The notes under the pieces are model-generated. The model did no database searches. It saw only the letters and a program-made list of their open reading frames with translations, and had not been told where the DNA came from. From NCBI RefSeq assembly GCF_021155775.2, contig NC_060233.1, positions 36,301,077 through 36,365,076 of the forward strand: a DNA stretch of 64,000 bases, written 5' to 3'. Position 1 is the first letter of the stretch. The number at the start of each line of letters is the position of its first letter. The position numbers were made by a program, and so were the translations under genes. Source of the stretch: Neodiprion pinetum (Eukaryota > Arthropoda > Insecta > Hymenoptera > Diprionidae). Below, piece by piece: positions 11,029-22,806 of the stretch.

Positions 11029-12690
11029 GGAATCTGTTCGTATTCTAGACCTTTAGGATTATCCGTTACATGCTCCAAGATCATGTTTCAAGGGTTACTG
11101 AAGGGTTTATATTATACTCTTTGAAGCAGGTTCAATGTATCACTATTAGGCCGCAGGTAGGATCTCACGAATAAACAGAAGTCACCGATACGCGCTTATG
11201 ACTTGTTATGACACGGAGCTAGGGAGATTTGATAGTCGACCTAATAGAAAAAGTAAAAGGAATCGGGTGAAAAAAAGTTGTCGACCGATAAACAATTCAA
11301 ACAAAGTTAACCGCTAGTAACCATTTATCGAACTTCTCATGTATACCCGGGTTATTGACACCTTCGGTAATCAGATTAAAGTGAACCATCGAATTTTTTT
11401 TTTATTGTAATTCCAGAAAATACTGGGCTTTAATCAGTGAACATCACGGCACTTCTAAAGCTCATTTTTTTTATTAGGTTCTACTGCCGACTTGCTTGGC
11501 GATTATGAATGAAAAAGCATTGACGTACAGTTTAACCTCTGAGAGGGAAAACATCTTTTTCAAAAAGACGTACTTACGAAATAATTGTTTTAAAACCACG
11601 TTTCCTCCTTGTAGCTGGTAAATACGTTTTCCTTTTCTTTAAACCTGACCACAAACTAGAAAAACAAGCATTGGTTTTTTTGAAACGACCATTTCGTGGT
11701 CTATTTCAAATCGTCTTTTAATACTATTTACTTGTGATTTTCCAACGCCGTGAATGTGCACAGAGCTTGTACATCGAATCGGCCAATTAATGCTCCGAGT
11801 ACATCATCAGCTAACGCGTCAGCAAAAGTGTTTCCCATCGCGACACGCGAGTCTGATAACGGAAGACCAAACAGTTTGCACAACAGACCTCCGCGGCGGG
11901 TCAGAGTTCGTGCTTAATCGTGTCAATTTCGCATTAAATATATCTCGTTTACCATATTGAGCAAAGTGGTAAAGTGATAGAGCGTATAAGAGTGGACGGA
12001 AATCACGCGTAATGAAAAAAAAAACCTTGATTCGCTACTTCTTAAGGAACGCAATCTGTCTATGGAAGTAAATACTTTTTATTGATAAAACAGCTATTAA
12101 GAAAATACTCCTCATTACTCAAAGCCTTAACGACGGCTTGCGTAATCTACATTCGCACGTGACGTTCCTGCTGCACGATAACAGTCGAGGATTTTGCCTG
12201 TAATCGCAACAGTATCACTGTCACAATTATTTTTCCACCATTTCACCCCCTCGAGTGCTCTCGATATGCTTCGTGATTGAGAAAAAACAAATATGTGAAT
12301 AAAAAGATTGAGAATAAGAGCGGAACGACCGCACGCGAACTAAATGAAACCCGAATGAGAGGTCATTAAAGCTTAAGAGCGTCGGATGCAAATTGCGAAA
12401 TCCAGTCACGCGCGCCTCCGTTTCGGAGTTTCGCACTCTGTGAGCTGATAAACGTGATTGGACGATCTTTCTTTCCCTACCTTCTCGCTCACTTTAGCAT
12501 CAAAATTTATTCGTGCCGTTTATACCTAGAGGCAAATCGTTTATCAAGCTCCTGAAATGGGCGAGGATGCCGAATGATCGTGAATCGTGAAATTGGAGAG
12601 TAATCGTGCGTTCGGGTTAAGGAGAGAAGGTAAGGCAGGTAGAAGTCGCTGAATTAAAATGAAAGCCGACTGAAACTTTAGTCGAATAAG
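11029..12690. other. AT-rich non-coding island
   Basis: Unique AT-rich sequence with no supported gene. A T-rich stretch followed by AG at about 11465-11478 resembles an acceptor, but no open exon with a donor follows. The 68-codon frame at 11754-11960 starts at GTG and is not supported. Confidence 0.5.
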
Positions 12691-12994
12691 TTGCGCAACC
12701 GCTGCGCTGGTGCAGCTTGGGTACGAGACCCGACTCGATATCTAATAGACTTACGATTATTTAAGGGGAGGGTTGATAGCATTGCGATACGAAACGACAT
12801 AAATAACTTAACGTTCATCCCAGATATCGTGGGAGTAGGTATAACGCATCATAGCTCCGCGTTATCTATCGCTCTCTTTGCGGACGATGGAACCTCGGTA
12901 TTCCTCGACGCCCGAGTTACGACTACACATACATACATCCGTAATTCTTCGTAATGTTTGAACAAGAACGAAAATAGATTTCTCACAAAAACAG

Positions 12995-13188
12995 CGCGGT
13001 CAAGTGCCATCCGAACCTCCCACTCCGGTTTTCGTCACGAGTCCCGAACCGGTCCCCGAATCCAAGACTTCCACTTCCATTGCAGCTCGTCGAATAAGCT
13101 CTCTGGTTTCGTCATTCGCTGCTTTGACAGAACCTGACGGCAGCCGGATAAGACCGGTACGGTTTTTTATCCGGAACACATCTGACAG
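12995..13188 (+). CDS. Possible internal exon (part 1 of two-exon model)
   Basis: An open frame of 64 codons plus two bases runs from a weak acceptor (tttctcacaaaaacag, AG at 12993-12994) to a consensus donor CAG|GTGAGA (GT at 13189). The product is Pro/Ser/Thr-rich in its first half (e.g. PSEPPTPVFVTSPEPVPES), like a disordered linker. There is no in-frame ATG, so an upstream exon would be needed; an in-frame TGA lies just upstream near 12960. No family is recognised. The donor phase matches the acceptor at 13828. Confidence 0.18.
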
Positions 13189-13799
13189 GTGAGAATACCA
13201 ATTATCTCAACTGTCCCTGCGACAAGGCGCGGTTACAAAATGATAAAATGATTTCGCGACGCGTTGATGGGGCGTCGCTCGTGCACATTGATTGCGGCAT
13301 AAGCTGCCGACCGTAATAATCCTTCGGCATACGTAAGATAAAACGCACGTCTCCGCTGCCGATGCGTGGAACATAATATCTCTCGCTCGTTGTTCTTCAC
13401 CAATAAATGACAATTCACGACACCCCGACGGCGTACGCGCGACGTCGCTTCGCCGAGATCGGCAACCGGTAATCAACGATTCACATTCGCTGCTGTCGCG
13501 TGTCTCATAGCTGGCAAGAAATTGTCTGGAGACCGCAGGGCACTTAATCGTATTTCCGAGCATCGCGCGAGTCACGAACCTCGGGGGACCAGGAGACCTT
13601 TTTACACGCACGTAAGAATGTTACCGGACGACGCGTTTTGGACGCCACCGCGGCGCGTTCAACGCGTTTATCTAACCCGATCTAAAATCGCTAACTATTG
13701 CGACCGCATGACAACGACGACATTTCCTTCGATCATCTCCTTGATCTGTGCAGAAATTCACTCTCCAACGAATTTGATTCTTTTCTTTACGCATTCACA

Positions 13800-13827
13800 T
13801 TTTTTTTTTTTTTTATTGTTTACCTAG
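13800..13827 (+). other. Strong 3' splice-site-like tract
   Basis: Fifteen consecutive T's followed by attgtttacctag form a textbook polypyrimidine tract and AG (13826-13827). It could equally be a poly-T microsatellite with a chance AG. Confidence 0.4.
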
Positions 13828-13906
13828 AAAAATACCATCAGATGTAGACGAAATGAAACTGGGTCTCAATTTTTCTATAAGTTCTGTGCAGCTCTTGCGC
13901 TACTAA
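13828..13906 (+). CDS. Possible terminal exon (part 2 of two-exon model)
   Basis: Starting after the acceptor at 13827 and taking the two-base overhang from the exon ending at 13188, the frame stays open for 25 codons (KIPSDVDEMKLGLNF and onward) and ends at TAA 13904-13906. The implied intron is 639 bp, GTGAGA to CCTAG. A different phase (0) is also open from 13828 to a TAA at 13945-13947 and would encode a hydrophobic tail, so the frame is ambiguous and the model weak. Confidence 0.14.
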
Positions 13907-13968
13907 TTGCTTCTTTCGTTGCATTCTTTCCTACATTCTCTGTTTAAAAGAAAAAATTGTCCGGCATC

Positions 13969-14000
13969 CTCTCTCTCTCGCTCTCTCTCTCTTTCTCCCT
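13969..14000. repeat. (CT)n microsatellite
   Basis: Interrupted CT dinucleotide run. On the opposite strand it is (GA)n, a possible GAGA-factor-type site in insects, but microsatellite slippage is sufficient explanation. Confidence 0.85.
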
Positions 14001-14160
14001 CCTTCTATTCTCGTTCAATTTTTTCGTTTTTCGTACGTTGTCTCCGCGACTGCACGAGCCCACTTTGGAATGAATATATTCTCCTTAAAGAAGGTGCGCG
14101 TTGCCCGTTCGCGTACAAACTGCACACACCACGGACGGACAAAAGACGCGACGGTTTAGC

Positions 14161-14180
14161 GCAGCAGCAGCAGCAGCAGC
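14161..14180. repeat. (GCA)n triplet repeat
   Basis: Six to seven GCA/CAG triplets. The surrounding frames (13907-14200 and 14101-14421) read poly-Gln or poly-Ala through it but contain no domain, so the repeat is not evidence of coding. Confidence 0.85.
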
Positions 14181-14214
14181 GGAATTTTTATCAGCAGTGA
14201 GAGAGAAAGAGAGG

Positions 14215-15760
14215 GCGCAGCGGTCCGCATATAGCAGCTATTGTGTGTTACGCTTGCGAATGTTTTTTCTCTCTTTACTCAACCTTTTTTACTCTCCGCT
14301 CGTTTTTTCGCTTTTGCTTATACACGTCCATTCTCCTTCGCTCGTATACTTTAGCTACATAATACACCCGACGCGCGTGCTCCTGCATCGCATATCGCGC
14401 TCTTTGACGGGATACGTGTAATGCACGTTACACCCATACCTGAGAACCTAAACCCCAATGCAACGCATACGCATTCGTCCCATGCGTTACACTCGCCTAC
14501 GCTCAAGCGGTAGCGATATGCATATAGGTATGCGAACGGTATTATATACGGTGTCTGTATCTGTAATGTACACGTTGATGAATTTCAACTGCGTTACAAC
14601 CCCGCGTCATGCACCGGCTAGGTATAACAACAGCCATGTATGTATGAATTTATCCTCGTACTCGCAACGACTCTATGCATGTACCAAATGGACTCTGATA
14701 CTTCTACGCATTGTTGATTTCTAGCTTTTCCTATTTCGTTTGCTTTCAATTCGTTCTTTGTTTTTATCTCCAGTACGCAGGCGCAACGGCTTATATCTCG
14801 TGTTCCTTGCACCGTTTCGCGATAATCCCACTTCCTCCAGATGTCTTTGCCCGACTTGACCCAGTACATCAAGACAATTGTTATAAGACTGACCACCGGC
14901 ACGCGGTTTTGCACCCAAGACCTTGGTTGAAAATGTAGAAAACAATGACACACCCGCCGAGTCGGCCGCAACTAAGACAGCAGCGATAAGAGAACCGCTT
15001 CGATCTGCATCTGGAAACGCGTCAGCTGATTTGATTATGCACGATCTGCATGAGTGTTACAGCTCGTCGCAAGGATACGGGAATTGCCGCGGTCGCCAAT
15101 GTTACATCATTTTCAGTGACACGTTATACGTATCGAAGCCTGCTTAACAAGAGACCTTTAACGGTATCACGTTGCTGGAGTGAATCACCTCCGAGCGACT
15201 GATCGGTGATAAAATCTATGCATTCGTTGCTAAAAAGTCACCCGTACGAGATGGATCCTCTTCGATCCGCGGAAATCGGACGTAGCGAATCGTCTCGTCT
15301 GCAGCAGGATGCAGGGGATATCATCGACTCTGATCTGATCGGCAAAAAGAGATCCCCAGGGATTTATTACACCTGATCCCGACGAGGAGTCAGTCCCGGT
15401 TGTAAGGAGTACATAAAGGAGGCTCAAACTCGGATGTGTTCTGATTCTCAGATGCCTTATCGCTCGGTCGATTCTCGACGAGGGTTTCAAGTCGTGCCGC
15501 GGGAGATCCTCGATTATTCATCCCCGAATCAATTTCGGCCAATCTAATCGAACGATGGCTGCGCAGTTGCGTTTATATATACCAAACGCGTTGAAATGAC
15601 CGTAATTTTTCAATAAATCGTTCGTCAAAATCCATCGCGTTCATACGAAATGCATTATGTGTATATAAGTTGAGATTTCGAGACCCGACGAGAGATAGCT
15701 AAACAATTATGTGTATAACGATCTACGCATAATGTTTTCAAACTTTCTCGTCTCTGCGCA
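14215..15760. other. Unique non-coding sequence
   Basis: Several overlapping frames up to 117 codons on both strands (14618-14971 minus, 14711-14938 plus) with no motif. Repeated gcata/cgtac-type words between 14440 and 14660 give a locally low-complexity look. Nothing else seen. Confidence 0.5.
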
Positions 15761-15765
15761 CAAAC

Positions 15766-15790
15766 TGCTGCTGCTTCTGCTGCTGCTGCA
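15766..15790. repeat. (CTG)n triplet repeat
   Basis: Eight CTG/TTC triplets with one interruption. A minus-strand frame (15707-15979) reads Ser/Gln through it and ends in a Phe-rich run produced by A-rich tracts; not treated as a gene. Confidence 0.8.
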
Positions 15791-16834
15791 GGGGATTGTC
15801 TCGGAGACGTGGAAAAAAATAACCGAGGTAAAACGGAAAACCGAGAAACGTCGAGACTGAGAAACGAGGCGCAACGATCGGGAAAAAACGTCGACGTGTC
15901 CCAGAATGTAAGCCGTTGTAAATTTTAATGAAAAAAAAATCGAATAAAGACAAAAAAAAAAACAAAGCTGATAAGCCAATCGCGGTTGGAACGCATCGTT
16001 GTCATGCTGAAATACATATACGGTACAGCCTACTATATTGCAGATGATTACCTAGTCAGACGGGCCTGTTGCCTTTTTAATACCTTTTTTCCTTCCTTTA
16101 ATTTTTATTTTTCTCCTCTGAAGCCCCGACAACTCGGATGACCATCGAAATGGCGCAGTTTTGTTTTGCGCATAAAAATCCGACGTATTGGTTTTACGTC
16201 CCTTTATTTACGACACCGTAAACTCAGCCGCGCGGTGATTCGCGGTCCCCAGAGTCCAAACGACGACGACGTCCCCGGGGAAAAGACGACGCGGGTCCGC
16301 AATTTCGGGCGGGGAATTAATAAATTCTTGCCCGGCTTACGCTCGCCTGACAAAGTCGACAAATAGCTATATTTACGGTATTGGTATAACGACAGATTTT
16401 TACGAGCTTGACGATTCCCGTCCAAATTTGGCGCCAGAGCAGCCTAATCATATCCCGTGCTTAAATCTCGGGCAAGTGTGGAATTTAGCACGGATTTCGT
16501 AAGATTTTATATTCGGGTACACCGGCATACGTCGAATTCGAGAATCATCGTCTTGACTGAATTCCGTGTATTGCAATCAACGAATTGAGCTTGACGTTAC
16601 ATCGCGTGGAAGTCAGCGTCACAGCTAATTTCTCATTGCCAACTCTTACGTTCGAAGATACCACCGCGCCTCTATCAAGTTGTTTGAAAAGTAATTATAA
16701 TATCATAATCGTGCGTACACGCAAGGCCGAAGGGAGGGAAGGGGCGTGGAAAGATCGAGCCGTCGGAAGATTCGCGGCGTTTGTCAAACGAAAAATAAGA
16801 TAGAAGCTTAAGCGATCTGCCGCAACTTCTCCGG
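15791..16834. other. Unique non-coding sequence
   Basis: A-rich near 15930-15962 and T-rich near 16085-16115, otherwise CpG-rich. Nothing recognised. Confidence 0.5.
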
Positions 16835-16896
16835 TCACGAGTCGCGAGTCGCGAGTCACGAGTCACGAGTCACGAGTCAGGAATCACGAGTCACGA
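16835..16896. repeat. 7-bp minisatellite, about nine units
   Basis: Tandem heptamers tcacgag / tcgcgag repeat about nine times, with one variant unit (tcaggaa). Units 2-3 carry G and units 4-6 carry A at the third position, so homogenisation within the array is visible. There are no spacers between units, so it is not a CRISPR array. Confidence 0.9.
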
Positions 16897-18330
16897 TAGG
16901 CAACGGCACTCGGAGCCCGCCTGCAGGGCACGCTTAACAGCTGAAAGCGCATGAGACCTCGAATCGTCGAGGACGGACGCACCGCGTGCGTCTGACGTAC
17001 TCAACGCGTCAGTCCGATCAGTTCGCGTCGACGCATAAATGTATCGTACGCACGCACTTGCGCTCGCAAAGTTATTCGCGGGGATTGCGATTTCACAGGA
17101 ACTCGACGCTGTTACAACGCGGCACTGATATACGGCGACAAATTGACGCTGACGTCACCGTCACGCGGCTCTCTTATCACCGAGGGTTACTTCTTTGCTT
17201 TTACAAATTGTCGAAATAACATGGCCCAAGGAAACCGCGAAGGTCTCAGACAAAAAGACGAGTATACGTATAATTTTAATTTGAGTCAAAGAAATTGACA
17301 GTTCTTACATAAAATATAATATGCATATATGCGTTATTCGAACATTTTCTACCAATTGCGTTGCATTGAAGACAACAAGTTCTTTGCAATTTTCAGTTCT
17401 CTCATTACTGATCGTTTTTTTTTCTCCCATTTGTCAAAGTACCGTACCGATGCTGTTTACTGTAAAATCTGCATCAATGGAAAAAAATATGTACTTTCTA
17501 CACGGTGTACCGAGGATGCCGATAAATCTTTTTGAACAGTAAACCCGTTTCTGTTGAAGCTTTTTTTTTTTTTACGGAAGCGGAGGGGGGATATATTATA
17601 CAATTTCCGTATCTTTCTGTTAAATCGTGCGAGCCGTGTACGTAGGCCAAATGAAAGAAATAAAAATCACAAGAAAAGGTATCCGCGTGACGCGGTGATT
17701 TCTCTTCTGGTCAACTTGACGTTACCGGCGTTTAAAAAAACGGGTGCAGTATTTTCAAGCGGACGTAGGTATACAAAAGCATGGCATCCGTCTATTTCTG
17801 TATAATCGAATACGCGAAGGATGCTTCGGACGCGTCTACGTGTCATGTAATAAACCGTAGTAATTAGTGCACAGAGACACGTCCAAGGAAGGGAAGGCTT
17901 GGTGTTTTCCGTGGAAGTTGAACTGCGGCGGGTAGCGAAGTGGCGAAGCGGACTCGCCACGTGAGCCCGAAACTCTCATACTATTTCGGCGAACCGCACT
18001 AAAGCCGACTTCGCAACCGCAGATTTATGCGAGGACTGACTCGGGGTCTCGGACCGAAGGCATTAGTTCGACTTCACCGGTACTTACGGATAGTTACAGA
18101 GGAGTCGTAAATTATCCTCCACGCCCCGATGTTTTAGTACTACTTTTCAGTCTTAGACTACATCTCGAGGGGATGCGAAACGCGGTCGGTGGCGCGGAGC
18201 TGAAGAAGAAGGGGCTGCGGGCTACGGTGAAAGCGGTTTATCCGTGATCGAGAAATTGGTTCGAGGTTCCGGGAAACGATCAGGCGAATTTTTCCGAACG
18301 ATATTCAATTTCGCGTACGTAACGCGCTTG
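16897..18330. other. CpG-rich then mixed non-coding sequence
   Basis: 16930-17180 is dense in CpG. It contains a TCAGTT initiator-like hexamer near 17018 without a matching downstream element. 17400-17580 is T-rich. No supported gene. Confidence 0.5.
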
Positions 18331-18500
18331 CAAACTTTTATTTTAATTTTATTTCTTTTCTCCCTCATTTTTCACGCCGCGGTTTTAATTAATCAACGGG
18401 ATCAGGCGGCGGCTCACGCCATTAATTAAAAACGATTACAGCGGACCTTGGAAATCAATCACCGTTGCCGATCGATCGCCATACCTCGATCATATTATAC
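18330..18500. promoter_or_regulatory. Candidate regulatory block with TAATTA cores
   Basis: Homeodomain-type cores cluster here: ttttaattaatca at 18383-18395 and ccattaattaaaaacg near 18419-18434, followed by atcaatcaccg and gatcgatcg words. The 14-mer gttttaattaatca (18382-18395) recurs exactly at 42299-42312. Tight AT-rich cores inside GC-rich sequence are typical of insect cis-regulatory DNA, but function here is inference. Confidence 0.2.
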
Positions 18501-20850
18501 AGGATCGACCACTGTGTGCACCTGGTGACGCGTCTTACCCCGGAGAAAATTGCCGCTTTGTAGGTAAATCTCCGCACGGCGACAGCGCGGGAGGAAATCG
18601 AAGAGGTATTTCAGACGTATAGAAAACGCGGATCGCTGATCTCGGATCCCCGACGCAACGTGAGCTGAACCGGCGTGAGAAGGTTTAAGTTCCCACAGAC
18701 GCTAGATGGACCACGCGGCATCCTTCGGGCGTCGGAACTTCCTCTCCGAGGAGACCAGGACGAGAACGAAGGTTAAACTACGGAGGGAACGTGGCGGTGC
18801 GATTGTCGTTAACTTTTCGTAATCGGTAACGACGCCGAAATCGTGACATAATTAACAGAATTTCGAGTATCGTTAATCACGTTCCAGACGGTCTGTTACT
18901 GCGAATTTTTAAACACTGCGCGCAACCGATTGCGAGTAAGCGGATGTCGCAAGAACCGCAAATAAAAAAGTCGAAAGTCCAGATGCTGATACCAATCCGC
19001 GGAATGTAAAGTCGAGAATACTTCCGATAAGTGACTCAACCACGTTGATTACCGCACGTATGATCTTTGAGCGACGATGGCGTTTGCTACCGCAGGTCCA
19101 AGTTCACCGGAAGAAATGCTCAAAACCCAACGAGCAATGAACACGAATTCCGGGAGTTTGGTTGAGTGCAAACCACATGAGCCGGTAGTCAACGTCGTTT
19201 GCGGAAGGGAAATTCTTGACGAGTTTCGCTCGTGAAACAGCTCAGCTATGATTTTACCTACAAATGGGATGTGAACGAGCTTTCTCGTCCGCGCTGTCAG
19301 ACCTTTGGGAAATAATGTTCAAAGAACATAGCAACGTATCATAACATCCGACTAGTACCCTACTTTCCCCTGCGTCGTCGTATACTCGAAGAAATGTGCG
19401 AATCATAACTCCGCGCGGCTAATGGAACAACAATCGAAACGGAAGCTTGTACATATAATGCGAAGAACCATACGCCTGCTGCTCTATTCGTGAGAATTAA
19501 GCCCGAGTCGAGAGACTGTGAGTAAAGTTCCTACCTGTACACTTAGAAGGAGAGAGAGAGAGAGGAGAGACGGGAAGGGGAGTATACTGCACAGACGACT
19601 ATCTGTAATGCGATCGGTTTGGCACTGCGCGGCGATAGCATCATAACCCCTCCCCCTTCCCTCTTTCCTCGTAGCGAAACACCGACCGAGATCTTGTACA
19701 GCGATAAGGAGGCATATATTCCGGAGTGGCGTTCGGTCCCGATGCACAATACTGGCTAATTAAACGAGCGTCGAACGCCACCGTGGGCTGCAGATACCAC
19801 GTGGTGATAGCTTTGTTTTCGCGTACTCGCAAGGGACATGCGGCGGCCATGATCGAGACGAAATTAATTTAACCCGCTACCAAAAAATCCCGACACGGGA
19901 CCAAGTTTGTTTCGTAATTCCGCCACGATGCAGTTCAGTCGGGCTTAAGCCGACGTCGTTCCACGTTGTGGAATTCTGAAAACCGTCGAGACGGACGACG
20001 TCCGGCAAGTCGTTATCGTCTGGCCATTTTCACCGCTCTGGATGCGGTCACTCCTTTCGCGTTTTGTTCTTTTCGAGCGATGCAAACCGTGCATCGGCCA
20101 GCTTCGACGTCGTAGCTACGAATCTAGGAAGCTACGGGACTGATATAATGGTTAAAAATACGCCGGGGCATCGGCTATTTCTATGCTATCGACGCTCAAA
20201 CCTGTTTAAGAATCTCGTCACAACCGTGGCGCGGGTTTCGAAGGAGCACGAGCATAGGAAGAAGATGGACACATCGGGACCCCGCGACCGAGACACGAGC
20301 GCCCGAAAACAGGTGTCTAATTCAATATACATCATCTCTAATGACTCTCACGCGCTCCTGTCATTAGATCTATTCGAAATAACGCGCGAGCCGTGCCCAT
20401 GTTTTGGCGCCCGAGCGTCTGGTGCCGGTAAAGGTCATTCGAATACACGGTGTAGAAATATTCTATACGGATTATCTTTTTCCCGCCGATCAGGCGAGTT
20501 ATGATCGGTCTTTCTCTACACACTGCAGCTTGTTCGATTGGCGCATTAATATTTATACGCATCGGGAGAAATGTAAAAGAAGTTGTTCAAAACAGTCATG
20601 TGCAATAGAAATGTCGAAGCTTCGATTACCTCACCGTCTTGGCGACGTGTGGATATTTTTTTTTTCTTTCTTTTCATTCCGGTTCAAAACGTCTTACTGA
20701 TTTTTCGAAATACTAAACGTCTATAACGCATACAAACGTGGGCATTATACCGAGTTTTGAGCAACAGCGACATTCATCTCGTCTGCGTTGTAATATTTTA
20801 TCACTATCTTCGATGTTTACGTATAAATATTCCCCATCATCGCACGTCTA
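18501..20850. other. CpG-rich non-coding sequence
   Basis: No gene supported. The frame at 20064-20504 (146 codons, plus) begins at a non-favoured start, has no motif and is overlapped by minus-strand frames. CACGTG occurs near 19799. Confidence 0.5.
19549..19570. repeat. (GA)n microsatellite
   Basis: Interrupted GA run of about 22 bases; GAGA-type motif. Confidence 0.85.
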
Positions 20851-20853
20851 TAA

Positions 20854-21387
20854 TTATACATACGACCTTGACGTCAGAATTTTAGGCCGTTTATACTCGG
20901 TTCGAAAATCGTATACAATACGATTACAGACCGGTTCCTGATCCAGCAGTGACGTCCGTAAACCAAATCGGTGAAACCGAACACAGCCCAGATACGATTC
21001 AACAACGGTGAAGAATATTTCTATACTCAGTAACAATCCAACTTTCAAAACAGCTGATCGTGAGTCATAAGCGCGAGTGAAAGACGGGACCGATATTAAG
21101 AACAACGTCGAATACATACCGCGGTGTTCGCCACACTTATCGTGTGCCGTATTCGTCGTGCACATCCACATTCGTATGTGCCTCGCGCACGCGTGATCGG
21201 AATACCTGTCTAGTCGAGATGCAGGGACCTTTCGCCACGCGCCCGTGTTTCCATCAACGTAGAACGCAGCGTCGAAGGTAAGGAAGAAGAGAAGAAAAAA
21301 AAGGAAAGGAAACAAAAGAATTCGCAAGCACACGGAGACAGAGTACAGAATTTCCGCCTGCAGATGCAGCGATGCATTCGCATTCAT
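20854..21387 (-). CDS. Second-longest ORF, hypothetical secreted-looking product
   Basis: 177-codon frame. Residues about 21-42 form a Leu/Phe-rich hydrophobic stretch (LLFPFLFFLLFFL) resembling a signal anchor. That stretch is encoded by the purine tract at about 21275-21315 on the plus strand, so low-complexity DNA explains it. The remainder holds scattered Cys but no known spacing. No promoter or splice evidence. Chance is more likely than a gene. Confidence 0.1.
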   Translation of the reverse strand: MNANASLHLQAEILYSVSVCLRILLFPFLFFLLFFLTFDAAFYVDGNTGAWRKVPASRLDRYSDHACARHIRMWMCTTNTAHDKCGEHRGMYSTLFLISVPSFTRAYDSRSAVLKVGLLLSIEIFFTVVESYLGCVRFHRFGLRTSLLDQEPVCNRIVYDFRTEYKRPKILTSRSYV

Positions 21388-22687
21388 CCCGCGCGGATGC
21401 AGAGCTGATCCCGCAGCACGTCACCGGATCGCCAAAGAGGGGGACCAGAGATCTGCTAAAGCTGCAGGTTGCGAGTGAGGTCAGCTCGGAGTCAGCGAGG
21501 CTTCGAGTGGTGCAGAGCTGTTCCCACACTCCGCTATGGGGCCTCGAGCGGAAGACCAGCGGGTCAGACCACTGTGCGCCTCGAGCACCGATCATCCGCG
21601 AATCCGTGTTACCCGACTACGATTTGCTTGTTAAGGATGCGAAATTGCTCGTTTTTTAACGGTTGTATCAGGCATTTTGACGCGAATTGACGACTGCTAC
21701 GAGGCGTGTACGGATCAAGTATGATTCGGAAAATATGGGAAGGGAATCGTGCCACGATTCGGACCGAATGAATCAGCGAATAAACGAATAGGTTTTTAGA
21801 TGTTGATTGGAACATCCGTCGCCGGAACTTGTTTGTAACTCAGGGATTATTGGGAGATTTTGTAAATGATGAGATTACGTTGGTATAAGTAATTTCCGAA
21901 AGAGTTTAGATTTTAGCGAGAAACGATTAACCAATATTTCAATATTACAAGGAAATTGGCTAGCCAATTTCAAACCTTCTTATTCTGGTACACTCGCCAG
22001 TGAGGAAGAAAAAGCTGTTCAATTTTCGAATTCGATACCATTCGTGATTTCACGTGGAAAGTAAAAACTCAGACTACACAGAAACTCACCCAAGCTTATT
22101 TAAAATTCGGTATTTGTGAAACTGAATTGATATTTTAAAAGAACTACTTGCGAAAAGAAAACGTTACGATTAAAAAGACAAGACAGTTTTTGCAGTTCGG
22201 CTGATATTTGAACCTTCAGGAGGTGACCCAAAATTTTGAGAATAAAATGTTAGAAGCTGGAAAAACAGTCATCGACCGACAAGATATTATAATCTGAGAA
22301 AAATTCGCGATCGGTTAACGTGTCTTTTCAATTAATCTGAAAGGGAGGACAAACCGCGCCATCTTCCGCCGGAGTGCAGCGGCCAATAAATAGCGTCTAG
22401 AATCCGCCTCGTGTAGCCGAGGCTGAACGTGGCGAAGAACGCGGCGCGTGCAGGACGTGATTGTGTCGTGACCCTTCCTCCGCGTCCCGAAGCCCCCTGG
22501 CGCGTTCGCGTTCGCCAGCCTCGGTGAAGACGACGGGCTCCCACCGCCTCCGCGAGTCGCGCTACTTTTGTTGCTCCTAGCTTGCCGGCCTCCCACTGGC
22601 GCGGATATCGAACAAATTCACTCAGAATTGTTGTATTTCTTCATTGGCATCCGCATTTTCACCGTAGTTAACTCTAATTGGTCGCTG
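21388..22687. other. CpG-rich to AT-rich transition, non-coding
   Basis: 21850-22310 is AT-rich and may be an old, eroded repeat, but I find no terminal repeats. 22340-22600 is GC-rich with overlapping Arg-rich frames. Confidence 0.5.
21952..21971. repeat. 20-bp perfect palindrome
   Basis: gaaattggctagccaatttc is its own reverse complement over 20 bases, with the core GGCTAGCC. It could form a small cruciform or bind a dimeric factor. Confidence 0.9.
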
Positions 22688-22806
22688 GGGGTCAATTTCG
22701 CACCAAACGTCTTTCAAACTTCTCGTAGAGCCACTTACCAACCGATTTTTCCCTAGTGGTGAATTTCACTCCAAACATTTTTCAAAACTACTCGTATAGT
22801 CCCTTA
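22688..22806. repeat. Diverged tandem duplication, 68-bp period
   Basis: A segment starting gtcaatttcgcaccaaac (22691) is repeated with roughly 75-80% identity from gtgaatttcactccaaac (22759), each followed by ttcaaa...ctcgta(g/t)ag/t.cc.ctta. A third short match, gggtgaatttcaccc, a 15-base palindrome, occurs near 22933. It looks like the remains of a minisatellite or of a repeat element. Confidence 0.65.

Noticed and set aside
16835..16896. CRISPR-like array
   Set aside because: Tandem heptamers without spacers, in eukaryote-like DNA; a minisatellite.
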